Shown piece after piece: positions 54,675 to 64,000 of a DNA stretch of 64,000 bases. The stretch spans positions 1-64,000 of the forward strand of contig NZ_AUGS01000005.1 of the NCBI RefSeq assembly GCF_000422785.1, in the 5' to 3' direction. Each line of letters opens with the position of its first letter. Position 1 is the stretch's first letter. This DNA comes from Pseudovibrio exalbescens DSM 16456. Lineage in GTDB: Bacteria; Pseudomonadota; Alphaproteobacteria; Rhizobiales; Stappiaceae. Under the pieces are notes generated by a model. It worked only from the letters and a program-made list of their open reading frames with translations, ran no database searches and had not been told where the DNA came from. Made by a program: the position numbers and the translations under genes.

Positions 54675-55907
54675 TCAGTTGCGGTGCAGATCGCTGCCCA
54701 TCAGATGGCTCACGCTGATACCTTTGTCTTCAAGGGCCTTCACGATTGTATCGGCATGGGCGCTCCCGCGAGTCTCCACTGTCACATCGAGTGTGGCTCC
54801 TTTTGCGGGGACATCGAGAAACAGACGGTGGTGAGAGACCTCTAAAATATTGCCACCCAAATTGCCGATCAAAGTGGAGATTTCTCCCAATATACCGGGG
54901 CGGTCGGGAATGGTGCAGCGGATCGACATGATGTTGCCGCTACGCACCAGCTCACGCAACATGATGGAGGTGAGAAGACGCGGGTCTATGTTGCCACCAC
55001 ACAAGACGAGCCCTACCTGCTTGCCTTTGAAGCGTTCCGGCTGTGCCATTACAGCGGCCAGACCGGCAGCTCCTGCTCCTTCGGCAATGGTTTTTTGCTG
55101 CGTGAGATAGGCATTCACGGCCTGCTCAATCTGGGTTTCCGAGACGATAATGATGTCATCGACCAGGTCCTTGGCAATTTGACGGGTAAGCGTGCCTACT
55201 CTGCGTACAGCGATACCTTCTGCGAGTGTGTTACCCCCGATTGGGCGGTCCAGACCTGCCAGCGCGTTGTGCATCGATGGAAACAATTCGGCTTCGACGC
55301 CAATGATTTCAATGGAAGGCTTAAGCGCCTTGGCGGCGATCGCCATTCCCGCCACCATGCCGCCACCGCCGATCGGGACGACAAGAACATCGAGATCCGG
55401 CTGATCTTCCAGCATTTCCAGCGCAATGGTCCCTTGTCCAGCAATTACCCATGGATCGTCATAGGGGTGCACCCAGGTGTAGCCGTGTTCCTTGGCAAGA
55501 CGGTCAGCTTCTTCTCGGGCGTCGTCAACGGTTTCACCAGCCAGAACTACGGTCGCGCCATAAGCCTCGGTGGCCGATATTTTCACGTGTGGCGTGTGTT
55601 TGGGCATGACGATGACCGCCGGAATGCCAAGGCGTCCGGCGTGCAGAGCCACCGCTTGGGCGTGATTACCAGCGGACATGGCAATCACCCCTTTGCTCTG
55701 CTCGGCTTTACTCAAGCTCAGCAGCTTGTTCAGGGCGCCGCGCTCCTTGAATGCATTGGTGTCCTGCATGTTTTCATATTTGACGAAAATGCGCGTGCCT
55801 GTGAGGACATCAAGATGGCGTGCCGGCAAAAGCGGGGTGCGCAAGACAGCGCCTTCAATGGCTTTTGCGGCCTGTCTGATCGCATCGATTGTAACGGGTG
55901 AGGACAT
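54675..55907 (-). CDS. ilvA: Threonine ammonia-lyase (PLP enzyme with ACT domain)
   Basis: This 410-residue enzyme converts threonine to 2-oxobutanoate and ammonia, for isoleucine synthesis or threonine breakdown. NAFKERGALNKLL carries the PLP Lys, SAGNHAQAVA and GGGGMVAG bind the cofactor phosphate. A single C-terminal ACT domain (RCTIPDRPGILGEIS) gives the length of the short form. ATG 55907 is preferred, though one at 55919 is possible; neither has a clear ribosome binding site. It is followed upstream by hemB in the same direction. Confidence 0.92.
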   Translation of the reverse strand: MSSPVTIDAIRQAAKAIEGAVLRTPLLPARHLDVLTGTRIFVKYENMQDTNAFKERGALNKLLSLSKAEQSKGVIAMSAGNHAQAVALHAGRLGIPAVIVMPKHTPHVKISATEAYGATVVLAGETVDDAREEADRLAKEHGYTWVHPYDDPWVIAGQGTIALEMLEDQPDLDVLVVPIGGGGMVAGMAIAAKALKPSIEIIGVEAELFPSMHNALAGLDRPIGGNTLAEGIAVRRVGTLTRQIAKDLVDDIIIVSETQIEQAVNAYLTQQKTIAEGAGAAGLAAVMAQPERFKGKQVGLVLCGGNIDPRLLTSIMLRELVRSGNIMSIRCTIPDRPGILGEISTLIGNLGGNILEVSHHRLFLDVPAKGATLDVTVETRGSAHADTIVKALEDKGISVSHLMGSDLHRN

Positions 55908-55966
55908 GGGGCAATCCATACCGGTGCGAGGTCAGGCCTGAAGGCACCGTCTTGTGTGTCGGGGTG

Positions 55967-57097
<1,131 letters not shown>

Positions 57098-57275
57098 TTA
57101 ACCTCAAAAGCTGTTTTTTTTGCACTACTTCGATCATTTTTTTCCGCCAGACCCCCTCTATTCTGCACTGATATATGTGCTTCTATATGCGAATTGACGC
57201 CGCAGCGCCGGGTGCTTACCGATTGCGCAACGGGTTGCTTCGGCTGATGGATAGTAGTTTGGGAGGGCTGCGCCG

Positions 57276-58424
57276 ATGGATTTTCAACTAACGGAAGAGC
57301 AAACCGCCATTGCTGATATGGCCTCTGCGTTTTCCAGAGACGAACTTGCGCCTCATGCAAAGCAGTGGGATGAAACCTCTTTCTTTCCCGTCGACACGCT
57401 GCGCAAGGCTGCTGAGCTGGGAATGGCGGGACTGTATGTACCTGCTGATGTTGGCGGTTCTGAACTGGGGCGGTTGGACGCCGCCTTGATCTTTGAGGAG
57501 CTTTCAAAAGGGTGCACCTCAACGGCGGCGTTCCTGTCCATTCACAACATGGCAGCGGGCATGATCGATCGATTTGGAAGTGAAGACCTGCGCCAGAAAT
57601 TCTTGCCACGCATGTGTACAATGGATCTTATCGCCAGCTATTGCCTGACCGAACCTGGATCCGGTTCCGATGCAGCTGCGCTGCGTACCAAGGCCCGGCG
57701 AGAGGGCGATGAATATGTGTTGAACGGGTCCAAGGCGTTTATTTCAGGGGGCGGCGTATCGGATTTGTATCTGGTGATGGTTCGAACCGGGGAAGACGGG
57801 CCCGCCGGCATTTCCTGTGTCATCGTTGAAAAGGGGACGCCCGGTCTGAGTTTTGGTGCCAACGAAGAAAAGATGGGGTGGCGCAGTCAACCAACGGCGC
57901 AGGTCAATTTCGAAAACTGCCGAATTCCGGTAACCAATCGCATCGGTGAAGAAGGAGATGGCTTCAAGATTGCCATGGTCGGGCTGGATGGCGGGCGCCT
58001 GAATATTGGTGCCTGCTCGTTGGGCGCAGCGCAAGCCTGTCTTGATCTGGCGGTGCAATACATGGGAGAGCGCACGCAGTTCGGTCGTCATCTGAATCAG
58101 TTTCAGGCTTTGCAGTTCAAGGTGGCTGACATGGCGACGGAACTGGAGGCGGCTCGGCTGTTGTTGCACAAGGCCGCTTTCCTGTTGGATGCCAAGGATG
58201 CTCGTGCGACAAAAATGGCTGCCATGGCCAAGAGGCTGGCTACGGACACAGGCTTCAAGGTTGTGAATGAGGCTTTGCAATTGCACGGCGGCTACGGGTA
58301 CTTGAAGGATTATCCGCTGGAGCGGTATCTGCGTGACGTGCGCGTCCATCAAATTCTGGAGGGTACTAATGAGATCATGCGTCTCATTGTATCCCGCGAG
58401 ATCTTCAAGGAAGCTGGCCAGTAA
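57276..58424 (+). CDS. Isobutyryl-CoA dehydrogenase (acyl-CoA dehydrogenase family)
   Basis: This 382-residue flavoprotein should oxidise isobutyryl-CoA to methacrylyl-CoA in valine breakdown. YCLTEPGSGSDAAALRTKA and KAFISGGG bind substrate and FAD, QLHGGYGYLKDYPLERYLRD is the C-terminal motif, and VHQILEGTNEIMR carries the catalytic Glu362. The assignment to isobutyryl-CoA rests on the two neighbouring valine-pathway genes; similar enzymes act on other short branched substrates. GGGAGGGC precedes the ATG. Confidence 0.92.
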   Translation: MDFQLTEEQTAIADMASAFSRDELAPHAKQWDETSFFPVDTLRKAAELGMAGLYVPADVGGSELGRLDAALIFEELSKGCTSTAAFLSIHNMAAGMIDRFGSEDLRQKFLPRMCTMDLIASYCLTEPGSGSDAAALRTKARREGDEYVLNGSKAFISGGGVSDLYLVMVRTGEDGPAGISCVIVEKGTPGLSFGANEEKMGWRSQPTAQVNFENCRIPVTNRIGEEGDGFKIAMVGLDGGRLNIGACSLGAAQACLDLAVQYMGERTQFGRHLNQFQALQFKVADMATELEAARLLLHKAAFLLDAKDARATKMAAMAKRLATDTGFKVVNEALQLHGGYGYLKDYPLERYLRDVRVHQILEGTNEIMRLIVSREIFKEAGQ

Positions 58425-58461
58425 ACGGTAACGAACCAGCCAAACAAATAACGGAGCGTGA

Positions 58462-59514
58462 ATGACGATGACGGATGAGGTCCTGTTCGAGCGAAAGGGC
58501 CATGCGGGTCTTATGGTCTTGAACAGGCCGAAAGCACTCAATGCCCTGACGCATGATATGGTCAAGGCCATGTACACTCAACTGTGTGAGTGGGAGCTTG
58601 ATCCAGAGGTTCGCCACATTGTGATCAAAAGCAATAGCGAAAAGGCGTTTTGTGCAGGGGGCGACATTCGGCAAGTGGCTCAGGCGGGGCCTGAAAAAGC
58701 TGGAGAGACTGTCCAGTTCTTCGCTGACGAGTATCGCTTGAATGCCCGCATGAAATCTTGCACCAAGCCTCTTGTTGCGCTGATCGATGGCATTGTCATG
58801 GGCGGTGGAGTAGGCATTTCTGTTCACGGCCAATATCGGGTCGGGTCGGAGAAAACGATGTTTGCCATGCCTGAGACGGGTATCGGCTTTTTCCCAGATG
58901 TGGGTGGGGGGTACTTCCTGCCCAGACTACCCAAGGCGATCGGGTATTATTGCGCGCTGACAGCAGAGCGGCTGGGCCAATCAGACTGTCTGTGGACCGG
59001 CATACTGACCCATGCTGTTCCCGGCGAGCGGTTTGCGGAGCTGGAGGCGGCTTTGTGTGAAGCGCAAGAGGCTGGGCCGATTCTCGACAGTTTCGGGGTA
59101 AGCCAAGTTGGCGAAGCGCCAATCGCTGCAAAGGCTGATCTGATCGAAAGCTGTTTCGGTGTTGAAAGCACTCAGCAGATTTTCGAAAACCTCAGCATGC
59201 TTGAAGCGGGTGAGGGGGCTGAGTTTGCCCACAAGACGCTCGAGGTATTGAGCGGGCGGTCTCCAACCAGCATCGAAGTGGCCTTCCGTCAGTTGCAGAA
59301 AGGCGCCAAGCTATCCATGAATGACTGCATGATCATGGAATACCGCATTGTCTCGCAGATTTTGCAGGGGCATGACTTCTATGAGGGGGTTCGTGCGGTG
59401 TTGATTGACAAGGATCATGCACCAAAATGGCAACCGGCGCGCATGGATGAGCTAAAAACAGTTGATGTTGAAGCCCATTTCATGCAACCCAAAGGGGGCG
59501 ACCTGGTTCTTTAG
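58462..59514 (+). CDS. 3-hydroxyisobutyryl-CoA hydrolase (crotonase family)
   Basis: This 350-residue enzyme releases 3-hydroxyisobutyrate from its CoA ester. LNRPKALNALTHDMV, AFCAGGDIRQVA, GIVMGGGVGIS with the oxyanion hole, and MPETGIGFFPDVGG with the catalytic Glu are as in human HIBCH, and the C-terminal ECH_2 extension is present. It starts 37 bp after the dehydrogenase (GGAGCGTGA upstream), and a second ATG 6 bases on is possible. Confidence 0.93.
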   Translation: MTMTDEVLFERKGHAGLMVLNRPKALNALTHDMVKAMYTQLCEWELDPEVRHIVIKSNSEKAFCAGGDIRQVAQAGPEKAGETVQFFADEYRLNARMKSCTKPLVALIDGIVMGGGVGISVHGQYRVGSEKTMFAMPETGIGFFPDVGGGYFLPRLPKAIGYYCALTAERLGQSDCLWTGILTHAVPGERFAELEAALCEAQEAGPILDSFGVSQVGEAPIAAKADLIESCFGVESTQQIFENLSMLEAGEGAEFAHKTLEVLSGRSPTSIEVAFRQLQKGAKLSMNDCMIMEYRIVSQILQGHDFYEGVRAVLIDKDHAPKWQPARMDELKTVDVEAHFMQPKGGDLVL

Positions 59515-59556
59515 GGCGCACGGATTTGATTGATACCGGGCCATCAGGACAACTAC

Positions 59557-59982
59557 ATGCGAACAACGTTCCAGCATCTGGTTCACAAGGGACCATCCTT
59601 TATTGGCATGCTGCATGTGTATTTGCGACTGATGGCCCTTGTCATGTTGGGCGCTGGGCTCATTCACTGGGCCCGCATTCTGGGCGCTGACACCTGGCGT
59701 GGATTGATGTTCCAAGACATGCCGACCGAATGGCAAAGTGCGGTGGTGTTCTTTGCCGTTCTCGACCTCATAGCGGCCATTGGCTTGTGGCTATTGGCCA
59801 GCTGGGGAACCGTGATCTGGCTTTTTCGCTCACTTTGTCAGGTGGTAATGCACACCATCTTCTCTGATATCTTCGGGCGCCGGCCGTATGAAATCGCTTT
59901 CTATATGGGGGCGATCGCAGTTTATTTGATCCTGCTGTATCTCTCAGAACGGTTCAGTTCCGACGGTCAGACACAAAGCTGA
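59557..59982 (+). CDS. Small membrane protein, DUF6163-like
   Basis: This 141-residue protein has four membrane helices (LRLMALVMLGAGLIHWA, AVVFFAVLDLIAAIGLWLLA, TVIWLFRSLCQVVMHTI and IAVYLILLYL). I associate it with the DUF6163 family of Rhizobiales, found near valine-catabolism and LdtR genes. Function is unknown. ATG 59557 with AGGAC upstream is used, although the frame is open to a TTG at 59530. Confidence 0.75.
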   Translation: MRTTFQHLVHKGPSFIGMLHVYLRLMALVMLGAGLIHWARILGADTWRGLMFQDMPTEWQSAVVFFAVLDLIAAIGLWLLASWGTVIWLFRSLCQVVMHTIFSDIFGRRPYEIAFYMGAIAVYLILLYLSERFSSDGQTQS

Positions 59983-60097
59983 TACTCATCCTCCTTCATC
60001 GGCACTATGCGGCTAATGTAGGGCTGCACAGACTACGGTTTTGTGCGGACACTTACGCGGCGTTTATTTTCCTGTGCAGGCATAAGGGGAGGAAAGT

Positions 60098-61000
60098 ATG
60101 TCTGACAACTCACTGCGGATTGCGTTTGTCGGTCTTGGCAATATGGGTGGTCCCATGGCCATTAACCTCGTGAAGGCGGGGCACGAGGTATATGGAGTAG
60201 ACCTTTCGGAGACGGCCTTGCAGCGCCATAAAGAGGCTGGGGGAAAGTGTGCAGAAAGCATACCAGAGGCTGTCAAAGATGCGGATGTTGTAATAACAAT
60301 GTTACCCGCAGGGAAGCATGTGCGTGCTGTTTATACGGGCGACGAGGGCGTGCTCACTCATGCAGAGCGTGGCACGCTTCTGATCGACAGTTCAACAATT
60401 GATGTTGATACGGCACGTGATGTAGCGGGTGAGGCTGTTGCAAGTGGCATGCATATAGTGGATGCTCCCGTATCAGGTGGTGCTGTCGGGGCGCAGGCGG
60501 GCACTTTGACGTTTATGGTCGGCGGACCCGCAGAAGCGGTGGAGCGGGCGCGGCCTCTTCTGGATGTGATGGGCAAGTCCGTTGTCCATGCAGGAGATGC
60601 CGGAGCTGGCCAAGCGGCAAAGATCTGTAACAACATGCTTCTAGCGATCTCCATGATCGGAACGTGTGAAGCATTCGTTCTTGCAGAGAAGCTGGGTCTT
60701 GATGCGGCCAAGCTGTTTGAGGTCGCCTCCACGTCTTCGGGGCAGTGCTGGTCGTTGACCAGCTATTGTCCGGTGCCGGGACCGGTTCCGACATCGCCTG
60801 CAAACAACGATTATAAGCCCGGCTTTGCCGCAGAAATGATGCTGAAGGATTTGGGACTGGCGAGACAGGCTGCAGAGAGCTTTGGCGCAGCGACGCCGAT
60901 GGGGCATAGAGCAGCTGAGCTTTACGAGCAGTTTTGTAATCAAGATGCCGAAAAGAGAGATTTTTCCGCAATTATCCATTTTCTGCGTCAAACAGGGTAA
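60098..61000 (+). CDS. mmsB: 3-hydroxyisobutyrate dehydrogenase
   Basis: This 300-residue NAD enzyme oxidises 3-hydroxyisobutyrate to methylmalonate semialdehyde. FVGLGNMGGPMAINLVKAGHEV is the Rossmann glycine motif, DAPVSGGAVGAQAGTL the substrate loop, GQAAKICNNMLL carries catalytic Lys175, and YKPGFAAEMMLKDLGLA is typical of MmsB. GGGGAGGAAAG precedes the ATG. With the two upstream enzymes it covers most of the path from isobutyryl-CoA; the crotonase step and mmsA are not in the window. Confidence 0.95.
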   Translation: MSDNSLRIAFVGLGNMGGPMAINLVKAGHEVYGVDLSETALQRHKEAGGKCAESIPEAVKDADVVITMLPAGKHVRAVYTGDEGVLTHAERGTLLIDSSTIDVDTARDVAGEAVASGMHIVDAPVSGGAVGAQAGTLTFMVGGPAEAVERARPLLDVMGKSVVHAGDAGAGQAAKICNNMLLAISMIGTCEAFVLAEKLGLDAAKLFEVASTSSGQCWSLTSYCPVPGPVPTSPANNDYKPGFAAEMMLKDLGLARQAAESFGAATPMGHRAAELYEQFCNQDAEKRDFSAIIHFLRQTG

Positions 61001-61156
61001 ACAGATTATTGCCGGAGTGTGCAACGCGTACTGTGCGAATTAAGAATTTGTTCAGTGTATCTCTTAAGCGGTTCTTAGAGTCACTGGAGTAAATTTGCTT
61101 CAAGTGCGGAACAAAAATACGACTTGCACGGCAATATGGACATGAGGCGCAACCAA

Positions 61157-61669
61157 ATGGTCAATACAAATAGGGCAGTCGAAGTCCTGCCGCAGGAAGA
61201 AGAAAAGGCGGAACTGAAGCCAGCTTATCTCGAGGCACTGACCTTGATTGAAAGACTTCACCGGCGACTTCTCGACGTGATCAAGGACGAGTTCGATCGC
61301 ATGGGTCGATCGGACGTGAACAGTGTGCAGGCGTTGCTCCTGTTCAACATCGGCGATTCCGAATTGACCGCAGGCGAGTTGCGTACGCGTGGCTATTATC
61401 TTGGCTCCAACGTTTCTTATAACCTGAAGAAATTGGTGGAGACCGGATACATCAACCATGAACGCTCGCGCATGGATCGGCGCTCGGTTCGCGTCAGCTT
61501 GACAGACAAAGGGCGTGAAGTGGCTCAGATTGTTGATGATCTGTATGGTCGCCATGTGCTCTCCATAGAACAGGTTGGGGAGTTGGGCACCGACAATCTG
61601 GTGGAATTGAATCGGTCACTGCGCCGTTTGGAGCGTTTCTGGACAGATCAGATTCTTTACCGGCTGTAA
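61157..61669 (+). CDS. ldtR: MarR-type regulator, LdtR-like
   Basis: This protein of about 170 residues is a winged-helix MarR dimer. ELTAGELRTRGYYLGSNVSYNLKKLVETGYINHERSRMDRRSVRVSLTDKG contains the recognition helix and wing. In Liberibacter and Sinorhizobium LdtR controls an L,D-transpeptidase gene and envelope stress tolerance; here an L,D-transpeptidase gene lies 340 bp downstream in the same direction, which supports the name. The start is uncertain: ATG 61157 follows GAGGCG, while ATG 61136 and 61142 are also in frame. Confidence 0.85.
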   Translation: MVNTNRAVEVLPQEEEKAELKPAYLEALTLIERLHRRLLDVIKDEFDRMGRSDVNSVQALLLFNIGDSELTAGELRTRGYYLGSNVSYNLKKLVETGYINHERSRMDRRSVRVSLTDKGREVAQIVDDLYGRHVLSIEQVGELGTDNLVELNRSLRRLERFWTDQILYRL

Positions 61670-61685
61670 GCACACTCCGGATCCC

Positions 61686-61728
61686 CATGCAAAAACGCCG
61701 TTCCCGTCGGGAGCGGCGTTTTTGCATG
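61686..61728. terminator. Long perfect terminator hairpin after ldtR
   Basis: CATGCAAAAACGCCG at 61686-61700 pairs perfectly with CGGCGTTTTTGCATG at 61714-61728, and an inner TCCCG/CGGGA adds to it. A and T runs make it work on both strands. It separates ldtR from the L,D-transpeptidase gene; the remaining spacer to 62009 holds no supported gene and should carry the promoter and any LdtR site. Confidence 0.9.
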
Positions 61729-62009
61729 AGCGGACGCATCTGCGGGTGTTGGCTGTGGTGGATGGCGTGAGTAACGTGCCGTTCAGACATGAAACAGCCA
61801 TATTGCAATGGCTTTCGATGAAGCCATGAGCTGCTTTTTGGGGGCACCGTGAAGCAGCTGTTTGCATGCACGATTGATAGATCAGGGTAAAGCGCTGGAA
61901 TATCTGGCAGCAGATCTACGAAGTGTTGGCGTGGTTACCTTTTTGTTATAGGGCTTCCGGTAGTGTCATCGAGAAACCTAGAGAATTTGCAGAATTTGGA
62001 GAGCTATTC

Positions 62010-63341
62010 GTGTTGAGCCAAGTCGTTCAAACCCGTCGTCGCCGACTTTTGTCACTGCTGTGCAGCGCTGCGGTGTTGATGAGTTTAGGGGCTGCGTCCG
62101 CTCAGGTGCAATCCGGTTCGCAAGAGGAACCTTTCAGCCCGCCTTACACTAATGTTCCCTCCGGGCCTCTGCAGTTTGTCGATGGTACCGAGTGGCAGGA
62201 CAGCTTTGACGGTGCGCCGGGCAAGCTGTCAAAGATGGACCTGCAAATCCCGACCATCAATGAAAGCACGGCTGATTACATAAAGGGCGCGATTGCCAAG
62301 TACCAGCAGATTGTGGTGCAGGGCGGATGGCCTCAGGTGCAGGCTACTGCAAAGCCTCTTCGCATGGGCATGCGCCACGACAATGTTTCGGTTTTGCGCC
62401 AGCGCCTGATGGTTTCCGGAGACCTTTCACAGGCAGCCGGCTTGTCCAATACCTTTGACAGCTATGTAGATGCAGCGGTTCGCGCTTTTCAGTTGCGTCA
62501 TGGTTTGACGCCGGATGGCGTGGTGGGTGAAAGCACCGTGAAGGCGCTGAATGTTCCGGCAGCAGTGCGCTTGCGTCAGTTGCAGAAGAATCTGGAACGC
62601 GTTGATGAACTCGCGCCAAAGCTGGAAGGTCAATATGTTCTGGTGAATATTCCGGGCGCGACCATTGAGGCCGTAGATCAGGGGCACGTGCGCTCTCGTC
62701 ATACCGCTGTCGTTGGGAAAATCGATCGGCAGACGCCTATTCTGGATTCGGCAATTCACGAGTTGAATTTCAATCCTTATTGGACGGTGCCCGTCAGCAT
62801 CATCCGCAAGGACCTGATTCCGCGGATGCAGAAAAATCCGAACTACTTGGCTGAAAACCGCATTCGCATCTTTGATTGGCATGGCAATGAACTGCAGTGG
62901 CAAGACATCGACTGGCAAACGGATGAGGCCACGCAGTATCGTTTTACCCAGGATCCCGGCGACGGAAACTCCATGGGAACTATGCGGATCAACTTCCACA
63001 ATACTCATCAAGTGTATCTTCATGATACGCCGGAGCAGTCCTTGTTCGGCAGTGGGTACAGATTCCACAGTTCCGGCTGTGTGCGGGTTCAGAACGTGCG
63101 CGAATTGGCGACGTGGTTGCTGTCTTCAACTACGCCAGACTGGGATCGGGCGCGCGTAGACCAAGCGATTCGCAGCGGCGAGCGCCTGGATGTGCGCATG
63201 AAATCGAAAATTCCGCTACACATGGCCTACATAACAGCATGGGCAAATTCCGATGGCGTGGTGCATTTCCGTGGCGACATTTACAATCGCGATGGTTTGA
63301 CAGCCGCCAGTGCCGGAGGGCTTGAGAATCCGCTGAACTGA
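62010..63341 (+). CDS. L,D-transpeptidase (YkuD) with peptidoglycan-binding domain
   Basis: This 443-residue periplasmic enzyme makes 3-3 cross-links in peptidoglycan or links proteins to it. A signal peptide from the GTG at 62010 (GGAGAG 6 bases upstream) ends ASA-QV. A peptidoglycan-binding domain lies at about 110-170 (LRMGMRHDNVSVLRQRL, AVRAFQLRHGLTPDG), and the YkuD domain has HSSGCVRV with catalytic Cys357. The second half matches the long YcbB-like type. It is probably the target of the LdtR-like regulator, by analogy with Liberibacter ldtP. The frame is open to 61923, but without a signal sequence. Confidence 0.93.
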   Translation: MLSQVVQTRRRRLLSLLCSAAVLMSLGAASAQVQSGSQEEPFSPPYTNVPSGPLQFVDGTEWQDSFDGAPGKLSKMDLQIPTINESTADYIKGAIAKYQQIVVQGGWPQVQATAKPLRMGMRHDNVSVLRQRLMVSGDLSQAAGLSNTFDSYVDAAVRAFQLRHGLTPDGVVGESTVKALNVPAAVRLRQLQKNLERVDELAPKLEGQYVLVNIPGATIEAVDQGHVRSRHTAVVGKIDRQTPILDSAIHELNFNPYWTVPVSIIRKDLIPRMQKNPNYLAENRIRIFDWHGNELQWQDIDWQTDEATQYRFTQDPGDGNSMGTMRINFHNTHQVYLHDTPEQSLFGSGYRFHSSGCVRVQNVRELATWLLSSTTPDWDRARVDQAIRSGERLDVRMKSKIPLHMAYITAWANSDGVVHFRGDIYNRDGLTAASAGGLENPLN

Positions 63342-63389
63342 TAGAGTGGGCATAGCCTCAGGCGTCGATGGTGTACCGGGAGGGTGGGT

Positions 63390-63578
63390 GTGAGTGACCG
63401 TGACACAATCTACTTCGAAATGCGGCCAATGGGTCGGTATGTAAAGGTTAGCGCCATTTGCGGGCGTACAGGCGTTGAAGTCTCGGTGGTAGGCGATGCT
63501 CAAGCCACTCAGGCGCATTTGCAATCCCTTGCGAAGCAAAAGTTGAAACGGCGTCTTGAGCGAGAAAAGAGCGCATAA
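63390..63578 (+). CDS. Small conserved protein, DUF6898-like
   Basis: This 62-residue protein begins VSDRDTIYFEMRPMGRYVKVSAI, with TGVEVSVVGDA and a basic helix AKQKLKRRLE at the end. I recognise the pattern as the small Rhizobiales family DUF6898; function is unknown. GTG 63390 with GGGAGG six bases upstream is preferred over GTG 63384. It lies between the L,D-transpeptidase and glyA. Confidence 0.7.
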   Translation: MSDRDTIYFEMRPMGRYVKVSAICGRTGVEVSVVGDAQATQAHLQSLAKQKLKRRLEREKSA

Positions 63579-63758
63579 ATTCCGCGCAAATTCGGGTGAT
63601 GACCATTGTTGCCCGGCTATATCTGCAGGGGTGACCCTTGGTTTGCACGGGGGACTGTGATAGCACGAGTGCTCCCAGACCCGTAGCGTTGCGCACGTGC
63701 TGCTGAGGTTTCAGTGGAGGTGCCGCGTTTTGCGACAAACTAAAGATGAGGCCTATCA
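63579..63758 (+). promoter_or_regulatory. glyA leader region
   Basis: The 180 bp before glyA is GC-rich and contains the short inverted repeat AGCACGAGTGCT near 63663 and GCGCACGTGC near 63692. I see no match to a known riboswitch. It must contain the glyA promoter. Confidence 0.35.
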
Positions 63759-64000
63759 ATGTCCCTGACAGATACCAAAGTGAGTACACCCTTGTACCCT
63801 GACTTCTTTACAGGTTCATTGGCCGAGGGCGACAAGGAAATCTTCGAGGCGATCAATCTGGAACTCTCTCGTCAGCAGAACGAGATTGAGCTTATCGCTT
63901 CCGAGAACATCGTCTCGGCTGCAGTCATGGAAGCCCAAGGCTCCGTGATGACTAACAAATATGCTGAGGGCTATCCCGGTCGTCGCTACTATGGCGGTTG
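63759..64000 (+). CDS. glyA: Serine hydroxymethyltransferase, N-terminal part (cut by window edge)
   Basis: The first 80 codons of GlyA are present. The enzyme interconverts serine and glycine with tetrahydrofolate and [52 protein letters not shown] is split over the segment typical of every bacterial GlyA (ELIASEN and [14 protein letters not shown]). A GAGG sequence lies 10 bases before the ATG at 63759. The rest is outside the window. Confidence 0.97.
   Translation, partial: MSLTDTKVSTPLYPDFFTGSLAEGDKEIFEAINLELSRQQNEIELIASENIVSAAVMEAQGSVMTNKYAEGYPGRRYYGG

Noticed and set aside
63579-63758. Riboswitch before glyA
   Set aside because: I looked for THF, glycine and SAM-type motifs and found none; only short inverted repeats remain.

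Overview
The window looks like a chromosomal segment of an alphaproteobacterium of the order Hyphomicrobiales (Rhizobiales), probably a marine or Stappiaceae/Pseudovibrio-like lineage. This rests on Omp2/RopA-type porins, the rpoZ-rsh-pyrE-acpS-lepB-rnc-era-recO block, the bpt-RDD-hemB neighbourhood, an LdtR-like MarR regulator next to an L,D-transpeptidase, and small proteins typical of the order (DUF6163-like, DUF6898-like, DUF2805/TIGR03643). No species is claimed.

Positions 1 to about 8,880 are accessory DNA ending beside tRNA-Ser(GCU). An IS3-family element (its right end is seen) has cut off the start of a zinc-ribbon protein gene. Next come a Dam-family (D12) adenine methylase and a tight block of a ribbon-helix-helix protein, an Mrr-like PD-(D/E)XK endonuclease, a PvuII-like N4-cytosine methylase and an HNH endonuclease. 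IS5 and IS256 remnants follow. On the minus strand is an overlapping pair, a soluble 282-residue protein and a four-helix membrane protein, laid out like lambda RexA/RexB. A broken HNH-like gene lies next to the tRNA. The region reads as a defence island with partly decayed mobile DNA.

Positions 9,000 to 22,100 hold a signalling and uptake region. A family-1 solute-binding protein overlaps a TorS-like hybrid sensor whose phosphoacceptor His is Ser and whose receiver Asp is Glu, so it looks like a pseudokinase. Then comes a PhnCDEE (PhoCDET-like) ABC importer preceded by a possible Pho box. A second, intact hybrid histidine kinase with three PAS domains and a histidine-rich periplasmic loop follows.

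Positions 22,700 to 33,500 carry six tandem porin genes, each with its own terminator. Porins 3 and 4 share an almost identical 5' block, while porin 4 resembles porin 2 further on, which suggests gene conversion. The long spacers hold repeated leaders, a perfect TGTGA-N6-TCACA site and strong hairpins.

Positions 33,600 to 57,000 are core genome: an alpha/beta hydrolase and a lytic transglycosylase on the minus strand; dapA, smpB and a YjjX-type phosphatase on the plus strand; the long minus-strand cluster from rpoZ to parC; a NYN/LabA protein and a family 5 uracil-DNA glycosylase on the plus strand; then bpt, an SLC13 transporter, RDD protein, threonine ammonia-lyase and hemB on the minus strand.

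Positions 57,276 to 64,000 hold valine catabolism genes (isobutyryl-CoA dehydrogenase, 3-hydroxyisobutyryl-CoA hydrolase, 3-hydroxyisobutyrate dehydrogenase), a DUF6163-like membrane protein, an LdtR-like regulator with an L,D-transpeptidase, a DUF6898-like protein and the start of glyA.
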